Source: JANWZL01 sp037445185
GTDB lineage: Bacteria; Pseudomonadota; Gammaproteobacteria; Burkholderiales; Thiobacillaceae
Reading direction: 5' to 3'
NCBI GenBank assembly: GCA_037445185.1
Contig: JBBIKZ010000081.1
Coordinates: forward strand, 1-11,140
Length of the DNA: 11,140 nucleotides
Each line of letters starts with the position of its first letter. The first letter of the stretch is position 1. A program made the position numbers and the translations under genes. Of this stretch, positions 7,023 to 11,140 are shown in pieces. The notes beneath the pieces are model-generated. The model ran no database searches. It saw nothing but the letters and a program-made list of their open reading frames with translations, and was not told the origin of the DNA.

Positions 7023-8117
7023 TCAGCCGGCGGGATTGGCAGGCGACGGTCTCGCCGCCTTCGCCGCCGCAGCGCGTTCATACCACGGCTTGCTGCGGTT
7101 GACGATCCTGACCACCAGCAGCATCACCGGCACCTCGATCAACACCCCCACCACCGTGGCCAGCGCCGCCCCCGACTCGAAGCCGAACAGCGAGATGGCC
7201 GCCGCCACCGCCAGCTCGAAGAAGTTGGAGGCGCCGATCAAGGCCGAGGGACAGGCGACGCCGTGCCTCTCCCCGACCCTGCGGTTGAGCTAGTAGGCCA
7301 GGGCCGCGTTGAAGAAGACCTGGATCAGGATGGGCACTGCCAGCATGGCGATGATGAGCGGCTGCTCGAGGATGGCCTCGCCCTGGAAGGCGAACAGCAG
7401 CACCAGGGTGGCGAGCAGTGCCAGGATGGAGGCGTGGCCCAGGGTCGCCAGCACGACATCGAAGCGGGCCTGGCCCTGGCGCAGGAGGCGCCTGCGCCAG
7501 AGCTGGGCCAGGAGCACGGGGACGACGATGTACATGACCACCGACGTGAAGAGCGTCTCCCACGGCACCGTGATCGCCGACAGGCCGAGCAGCAGGCCGA
7601 CGATGGGGGCGAAGGCGAAGATCATGATCACGTCGTTCAACGCCACCCGGCTCAAGGTGAAATAGGGGTCACCGTTGGTGAGCCGGCTCCACACGAACAC
7701 CATCGCCGTGCAGGGGGCGGCGGCGAGCAGGATGAGGCCCGCCACGTAGCTGTCCAGTTGTTCCGCCGGAAGAAAAGGGGCGAACACCTGCCGGACGAAC
7801 AGCCAGGCCAGCAGGGCCATGGAAAAGGGCTTCACCGCCCAGTTGACGAACAGGGTGACGCCGATGCCGCGCCAGTGGGCCCTGACCTGGTGCAGGGCGC
7901 CGAAGTCGATCTTCATCAGCATGGGGATGATCATCACCCAGATGAGCAGCCCCACCGGCAGCTTGACCTGGGCGTACTCCATGCGCCCCAAGGCCTGGAA
8001 AGGCGCCGGATAGAGCCGCCCCAGCACGACGCCGACGACGATGCACAGGGCCACCCACAGCGTAAGCCAGCGTTCGAAGAAGCCCAGCGGCGCGCCGGCG
8101 GCGCGGTGACCTCGCAT
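7023..8117 (-). pseudogene. acr3: ACR3-family arsenite efflux permease, interrupted by an in-frame amber codon
   Basis: Exports arsenite across the inner membrane as the last step of arsenate detoxification. Codons 1-275 (8117-7293) encode the first transmembrane segments of an ACR3 permease, including the conserved TM4 cysteine in LAAAPCTAMVF (C136) and the SRLTNGDPYFTLSRVALND loop. At 7292-7290 the codon is TAG. Past it, in the same frame with no indel, the family sequence continues: LNRRV, CPSALIGASNFFELAV, then TLVTM-like terminal helices, ending at 7023. The conserved glutamate of SNFFEL (codon 301) that pairs functionally with the TM4 Cys is lost from the truncated product, as are the last two helices, so a 275-residue product should not transport. 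ACR3 proteins commonly have Trp or Leu at the interrupted position; TGG to TAG is one base. The start is 13 bp after arsC. Alternatives are a sequencing error or amber suppression. Confidence 0.88.
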
Positions 8118-8130
8118 TGCGCCGACATGC

Positions 8131-8550
8131 TCAGAGCCCGAGGGCCTGCCTCACCGCCGGCACGAGGCGGGCACGGATGTCATCCCGCACGGCGATGAAA
8201 CTCTCCAGGGGCTCCCCGTGCGGGTCGTGAAACGGCAGGTGGAGGGTCTTCACCGGACGGGGGAAGACCGGGCAGCTCTCGCGGGCGTTGTCGCAAACAG
8301 TGACCACCAGGTCGATATCCTGATTCATGACCGCGTCCACATCCTTGGGGTACAGGCCGTCGGTGGGCAGGCCCGCCGCCTCGAGCGCGGCAATCGCCCC
8401 ATCGGCCACCCTGGGCTGTGGGCGCGTGCCGGCGGAAATCGCCCGCACCAGCCCGGCGAGATCGTGATTGAGCAGCACCTCGGCCATCTGCGAGCGGCAG
8501 GCGTTGCCGGTACAGAGGACCAGCACGGTCTTGGTGGGGGTGGTATTCAC
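8131..8550 (-). CDS. arsC: Arsenate reductase, LMW-phosphatase-like (three-cysteine, thioredoxin-coupled type)
   Basis: A 139-residue cytoplasmic enzyme that reduces arsenate to arsenite. The P-loop CTGNACRS (C13 to S20) is the phosphatase-like anion site. C86 and C93, spaced exactly like Cys82 and Cys89 of the plasmid pI258 ArsC, lie in TVCDNARESCP, and FHDP follows at residues 107-110. The three Cys (13, 86, 93) form the disulfide relay that is regenerated by thioredoxin. I place the start at a GTG (8550-8548) that overlaps the arsR stop codon in the string GTGA, a typical translational coupling; starting there gives the P-loop 12 residues from the N-terminus, as expected. It sits between arsR and acr3 in one operon. 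If acr3 is truly dead, this enzyme would make arsenite without its own exporter. Confidence 0.95.
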   Translation of the reverse strand: MNTTPTKTVLVLCTGNACRSQMAEVLLNHDLAGLVRAISAGTRPQPRVADGAIAALEAAGLPTDGLYPKDVDAVMNQDIDLVVTVCDNARESCPVFPRPVKTLHLPFHDPHGEPLESFIAVRDDIRARLVPAVRQALGL

Positions 8551-8882
8551 GCTGTCTTCTCCGTGGTTGAGGGGGTACAGGGGGCGCAGACGCTCCGCTC
8601 CGCGCCGCAACAATTGGTGCTCAGGTAGTCGATGAGGGCGTGCATGGCGGCGAAGTCGGCGCTGTAGCGCACGAAACGCCCTTCCTGGCGATGGGTCACC
8701 AGACCGCTGTGGGTGAGGGTCTTGAGATGAAACGACAGGGTGGCCGCCGGGATGCCTAGGGCCTCGCCGATCTGCCCGGCCACCAGTCCCGCCGGGCCGG
8801 CCTGCACCAGCAGGCGGTAGATGGCCAGACGGCTGTGCTGGGCCAGCGCGGCCAACGCCATGATAGCGGTTTCCGATTTCAC
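8547..8882 (-). CDS. arsR: ArsR/SmtB-family arsenic-responsive repressor
   Basis: About 111 residues with a winged helix-turn-helix (recognition region GIPAATLSFHLKTLTHSGLV, residues 43-62) and a beta-wing (RQEGRFVRYS). It represses the operon until As(III) binds. There are no cysteines in the metal-binding helix used by E. coli ArsR; instead a C-terminal cluster C91-C92, C99, C102 resembles the C95/C96/C102 site of Acidithiobacillus ferrooxidans ArsR. The start is ambiguous. GTG at 8882 gives the usual N-terminal length (MKSETAIMALAALAQ). ATG at 8861 has a weak GGAAA 8 bases upstream and fits the promoter better. Frames extending to 8921 or 8984 would run through the operator. arsC overlaps its stop codon. 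The family is certain; the start is not. Confidence 0.92.
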   Translation of the reverse strand: MKSETAIMALAALAQHSRLAIYRLLVQAGPAGLVAGQIGEALGIPAATLSFHLKTLTHSGLVTHRQEGRFVRYSADFAAMHALIDYLSTNCCGAERSVCAPCTPSTTEKTA

Positions 8883-8883
8883 T

Positions 8884-8913
8884 TTTATATTTCTGTAAAT
8901 ATCGAACAGACAA
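8884..8913 (-). promoter_or_regulatory. ars operon promoter with embedded ArsR operator-like palindrome
   Basis: On the minus strand TTGTCT (complement of 8908-8913) and TATAAA (complement of 8884-8889) are 18 bp apart, matching the sigma-70 boxes at 4 of 6 and 5 of 6 positions. The spacer and -10 contain a perfect inverted repeat ATATTT-4-AAATAT (8887-8902), in a strikingly AT-rich patch of GC-rich DNA. A repressor bound there would block polymerase, as ArsR does. The predicted RNA start (about 8877) falls inside the codons after GTG 8882, which bears on the choice of start. Confidence 0.6.
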
Positions 8914-9021
8914 TATCCCATGGTCTTCCAGCCGGCAAGCCCCCTCCCCCACCCCGCTGACACGCCACGGCCGACACACGACATCAGGCTTTACGTACAA
9001 GAAATCGGTATCATTCGAGCA

Positions 9022-9138
9022 GTCATAGGGGAGTAGCCAACCTCCGCAACGGAGGGGCCCGCATCAACAGGCTTGGTCGAAGGCGGCATCGTCGCGAGAC
9101 CATGGTGCGGGCGGCCCAGGTCTGGCGAGACCTTTGAC
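9022..9138 (+). ncRNA. yybP-ykoY manganese riboswitch
   Basis: A Mn2+-sensing leader RNA that turns on Mn exporters. Its conserved 5' element GGGGAGTAG (9028-9036) and 3' element GGCGAGACC (9124-9132) are both present. P1 pairs GTCATAGG (9022-9029) with CCTTTGAC (9131-9138) at 7 of 8 positions. Inside are a perfect hairpin CCTCCG-CAA-CGGAGG (9041-9055) and a 7-bp helix GCCCGCA/TGCGGGC (9057-9063 with 9106-9112). The gene downstream belongs to a Mn2+ exporter family, a known genetic context for this RNA. Recognition is from conserved sequence and pairing; a covariance search would settle boundaries. Confidence 0.93.
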
Positions 9139-9176
9139 CGCGATGTCCCACCATAGGCCGTAGGGGCATGGCGGTC
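9136..9176 (+). promoter_or_regulatory. Candidate translational expression platform of the Mn riboswitch
   Basis: GACCGC (9136-9141) can pair perfectly with GCGGTC (9171-9176), which directly precedes the ATG at 9177; the helix would enclose the Shine-Dalgarno AGGGG (9162-9166). The bases GAC at 9136-9138 also form the 3' end of P1. Mn-stabilised P1 would thus compete with the sequestering helix and free the ribosome site. No intrinsic terminator is visible, which favours translational control. This is inferred from pairing by eye. Confidence 0.55.
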
Positions 9177-9777
9177 ATGGGTAGCGTTCCGGCCGGGAGC
9201 GACCTCGATGGAGCCTTCCTCTTCTCCACCGGCGTGGTCGCACTGGCCGAGATCGGTGACAAGACCCAACCGTTGTCCTTCGTCCTCGCGGCCAAGTTCC
9301 GCAGGCCGCTGCCCATCATCCTGGGCATCCTGATTGCCACCCTGGCCAAGCATGCGGTCGCCGGCGGCCTGGGCGCCTGGCTCGCCAGCCTGATGTCGCC
9401 CCTGGTCCTGCGCTGGGTGGTGGGCCTTCCCGGCCATGGCCGTGTGGGTGCCGATCCCGGATGAGCTCGATGCGGCGGACACTCGCCTGCCCGCCCTGGG
9501 GGTGTTTGGCACTGCCCTGGTCGCCTTTTTCCTCACCGAGATGGGGGACAAGACCCAGATTGCCACCGTCGCCCTGGCCAGCCACTATCCGTCCCTGGCT
9601 GCGGTGGTCGTGGACACCACGCTGGGCATGCTGCTCGCCAACGTGCCGGCGGTCTATTTCGGCGAGCGCGCCGCCCGCGTACTGCCCCTACCCCTGCTGT
9701 GCATCGCCACCGCGCTCATGTTCGCCGGTCTCGACCTGGCGACCCTGCTGGGAGCCACCTCCGACTTTGGGTTGTAA
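9177..9777 (+). pseudogene. GDT1/UPF0016-family Mn2+ exporter, frameshifted
   Basis: Members of this family (bacterial MneA, eukaryotic GDT1/TMEM165) move Mn2+ out of the cytoplasm. The hallmark is two copies of E-x-G-D-K-T-Q, one per three-helix half. Copy one, EIGDKTQ, starts at 9249. Copy two, EMGDKTQ, starts at 9538 but is in the next reading frame. The first frame runs LRWVVGL and then leaves family sequence at about 9426; the second resumes with FPAMAVWVPIPDELD from about 9427. Homologues have one or two residues between the Gly and the Phe, so 2 or 5 bases appear to be missing. The first frame then stops at 9464 and the second at 9777. The ATG at 9177 is preferred over 9168 because AGGGG (9162-9166) is 10 bases from it but only 1 from the other. 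A real lesion, a sequencing error or, less likely, programmed frameshifting remain possible. Confidence 0.87.
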
Positions 9778-9957
9778 CCCGCCCGCCGCCCCCCGCTATG
9801 CGTCGCACTGGCTGCGGGGGTCCGGAAAGAAACACCCTGGTCTGGGGCCATGCCTTCATTTTCTTGACAAAGATCGATTTTTTTGTAACCCCGGCCAAGA
9901 CATCCAGGGCAGCCATGGTGTAACATGGCTTCGGCCTAGTCAGTCTCGGTACCAGCC
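9778..9957 (+). promoter_or_regulatory. moaA upstream region with a perfect inverted repeat
   Basis: This 180-bp gap contains AGCCATG (9911-9917) and CATGGCT (9924-9930) around the 6-base loop GTGTAA, ending 27 bases before the moaA ATG. It could be an operator or an RNA hairpin. A consensus TTGACA occurs at 9864-9869, but no acceptable -10 lies 16-18 bp downstream. A T-run at 9878-9884 has no GC-rich stem in front, so no terminator is called. I could not recognise a Moco riboswitch here. Confidence 0.4.
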
Positions 9958-10926
9958 ATGCTCACCGACCGCTTCGGCCGGACCATCGAATACCTGCGTC
10001 TGTCTGTCACAGACCGTTGTGACCTGCGCTGCGCCTACTGCATCCCGGAGGGCTTCCGGGACTTCGAGGAGCCGGCGCATTGGCTCACCTTCGACGAGAT
10101 CGAGCGCCTGCTTGCGGTCTTCGCCCGTCTGGGGTTGAAACGCGTGCGCTTGACCGGCGGCGAACCACTGCTGCGCCGGCACGTGGATGACCTGGCCCGG
10201 CGCATCGTGCGGCTACCCGGCATCGAGGACGTGTCGCTGTCGACCAACGCCACCCAGCTCGCGAAGATGACGGAGAGGCTCCGCGCCGCTGGGGTGAGGC
10301 GCCTGAACGTCAGCCTCGATTCGCTCGACCCCGAGACAGTGGCCCGCATCAACGGCCGGCCCGTGCTCGACCAGGTGCTCGCCGGCCTGGAGGCCGCCCG
10401 GGCGGCCGGCTTCGCGCCAATCAAGATCAACATGGTGGTCATGCGCGACAACGCCGACGAGATCGACGCCATGGTGGCGTTCTGCCTGGACAGGGGGTAT
10501 GTGCTGCGGCTCATCGAGCTCATGCCCATGGGCGAGACCGCCCGGCGCATGGGCTATGTCGATCTGCAGCCGATCAAGCAGCGACTGCAGGCGCGCTTCG
10601 GCCTCATCGACACCGTGCTGCCCGGCGGCGGCCCGGCGCGCTACCTGGGTACGCGCGATGGCCGCTTCACGGTGGGTTTCATCACGCCGCTGTCGCAGCA
10701 CTTCTGCGCCACCTGCAACCGTGTGCGCCTCACCGTCGACGGGCAACTGCACTTGTGTCTGGGGCAGGAGGATTGGGTGGATTTCCGCACCCTGCTGCGC
10801 GGCGGCGCCGGCGACGACGAACTCGCCGCCGCCATTCGGCAGGCCATGGATTTGAAGCCCGAGCGGCACGAATTCCGCGAGCAGCCGACCAAACTGGTCC
10901 GCTTCATGAACATGACCGGGGGGTGA
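9958..10926 (+). CDS. moaA: GTP 3',8-cyclase MoaA (molybdenum cofactor biosynthesis)
   Basis: A 322-residue radical SAM enzyme that, with MoaC, converts GTP to cyclic pyranopterin monophosphate, the first step of molybdenum cofactor synthesis, in the cytoplasm. The N-terminal [4Fe-4S] site that binds SAM is CDLRCAYC (C21, C25, C28). GGEPLLR (67-73) is the SAM amino-group motif, and LSTNAT (94-99) and NVSLDSL (117-123) are family strands. The second, GTP-binding cluster uses C250 and C253 (FCATCNRVRLT) and C267. The protein ends in the Gly-Gly tail typical of MoaA, which is needed for activity, so it looks complete. The ATG at 9958 gives the usual short N-terminus before the first Cys; its Shine-Dalgarno is weak. 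No other Moco gene is in the window, so it appears to be a single-gene unit. Confidence 0.97.
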   Translation: MLTDRFGRTIEYLRLSVTDRCDLRCAYCIPEGFRDFEEPAHWLTFDEIERLLAVFARLGLKRVRLTGGEPLLRRHVDDLARRIVRLPGIEDVSLSTNATQLAKMTERLRAAGVRRLNVSLDSLDPETVARINGRPVLDQVLAGLEAARAAGFAPIKINMVVMRDNADEIDAMVAFCLDRGYVLRLIELMPMGETARRMGYVDLQPIKQRLQARFGLIDTVLPGGGPARYLGTRDGRFTVGFITPLSQHFCATCNRVRLTVDGQLHLCLGQEDWVDFRTLLRGGAGDDELAAAIRQAMDLKPERHEFREQPTKLVRFMNMTGG

Positions 10927-10944
10927 TCCACCTGCCAGCCAGGC

Positions 10945-10985
10945 CATGCCTCCCTCTCACCCGGCATGCCCATGTTCCCGGCATG
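10945..10985. repeat. Small repeats between moaA and tRNA-Thr
   Basis: CCCGGCATG occurs twice (10960-10968 and 10977-10985), and CATGCC (10945-10950) can pair with GGCATG (10963-10968). There is no T-run. The two neighbouring genes converge here, so a weak bidirectional stop signal is possible but not demonstrated. Confidence 0.3.
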
Positions 10986-11014
10986 AGCTCGGCGGAATGT
11001 AACCGTAACTGATA

Positions 11015-11090
11015 TGGTGCCGGCAGTCCGACTCGAACGGACGACCTACCGCTTACAAGGCGGTTGCTCTACCAGCTGAGCTATGCCGGC
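11015..11090 (-). tRNA. tRNA-Thr (anticodon UGU)
   Basis: Read on the minus strand, the acceptor stem GCCGGCA (11090-11084) pairs with TGCCGGC (11025-11019), followed by discriminator A and encoded CCA (11017-11015). The D-arm (GCTC-AGCTGGTA-GAGC), anticodon stem ACCGC/GCGGT with loop CTTGTAA, and a T-arm GTCCG-TTCGAGT-CGGAC are complete. The anticodon TGT is the complement of 11055-11057. At 76 nt with CCA it is a normal class I tRNA. The familiar Tyr-Gly-Thr-tuf genes that often follow this tRNA are not downstream of it here. Confidence 0.97.
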
Positions 11091-11140
11091 GTGGATAGGG
11101 GTCAAGCATTACGATACGAGCGGCCCGCCCTACTTGACGA

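Noticed and set aside
6058..7293. Plus-strand open frame of 411 codons
   Set aside because: It is antisense to the MBL-fold gene and the acr3 3' end, rich in His/Gly/Val as expected of an antisense frame.
7263..8198. Plus-strand open frame of 311 codons
   Set aside because: It is antisense to acr3; extremely rich in His, Asp, Gln and Glu because it mirrors hydrophobic transmembrane codons.
8551..9000. N-terminal extension of arsC by about 150 codons in the same frame
   Set aside because: The extension overlaps arsR in another frame and has no domain; the GTG at 8550 overlapping the arsR stop gives a standard-length ArsC.
9769..9780. Terminator GGGTT-GT-AACCC at the end of the GDT1-family gene
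   Set aside because: The loop would be only two bases and no T-run follows.
9864..9892. Promoter with consensus TTGACA before moaA
   Set aside because: No acceptable -10 box occurs at 16-18 bp; the nearest TGTAAC is only 14 bp away.
9778..9957. Moco riboswitch upstream of moaA
   Set aside because: I could not find its characteristic long paired architecture; a covariance search would be needed to exclude it fully.

Overview
This is a GC-rich window of what looks like an ordinary proteobacterial chromosome, most likely a gamma- or betaproteobacterium. That placement is an inference from the DsbA/DsbB pair, an OmpA-type lipoprotein, a Mn2+ (yybP-ykoY) riboswitch, CCA-encoding tRNA genes and a DUF3617 protein. 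No phage, transposon, CRISPR array or integrase was seen.

Layout, left to right. A 5'-truncated OmpA-type lipoprotein with a long internally duplicated coiled-coil stalk (+, 2-1498) is followed by a non-coding stretch and tRNA-Ser(UGA) (-, 1834-1922). Next come pabB (-, 2008-3372), dsbA (-, 3508-4179) and dsbB (-, 4309-4809). The dsb pair is the periplasmic disulfide-forming system. A gap of about 560 bp with no convincing gene follows, then an exported DUF3617 protein (+, 5370-5882). Convergent to it is an exported metallo-beta-lactamase-fold protein (-, 6013-6933) with a degenerate metal motif.

The most informative part is a divergent metal-resistance locus at 7023-9777. Leftward runs arsR-arsC-acr3: an ArsR repressor, a three-cysteine arsenate reductase and an ACR3 arsenite exporter. 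The exporter is interrupted by an in-frame amber codon at 7290-7292, although its normal C-terminus continues in the same frame. Rightward lies a yybP-ykoY manganese riboswitch (about 9022-9138) in front of a GDT1/UPF0016 family gene, a Mn2+ exporter family. That gene carries a frameshift near 9426. So both metal exporters of the locus are broken in this sequence, while their sensors (ArsR and its operator, the Mn riboswitch) look intact. This is either real decay or assembly/sequencing error.

An intact moaA (molybdenum cofactor synthesis, +, 9958-10926) and tRNA-Thr(UGU) (-, 11015-11090) complete the window. No wholly new system was found. The points worth following up are the riboswitch with a visible candidate translational switch, the paired lesions in the two exporters, the 161-residue gapless duplication in the OmpA-type protein and the altered metal site of the MBL protein.
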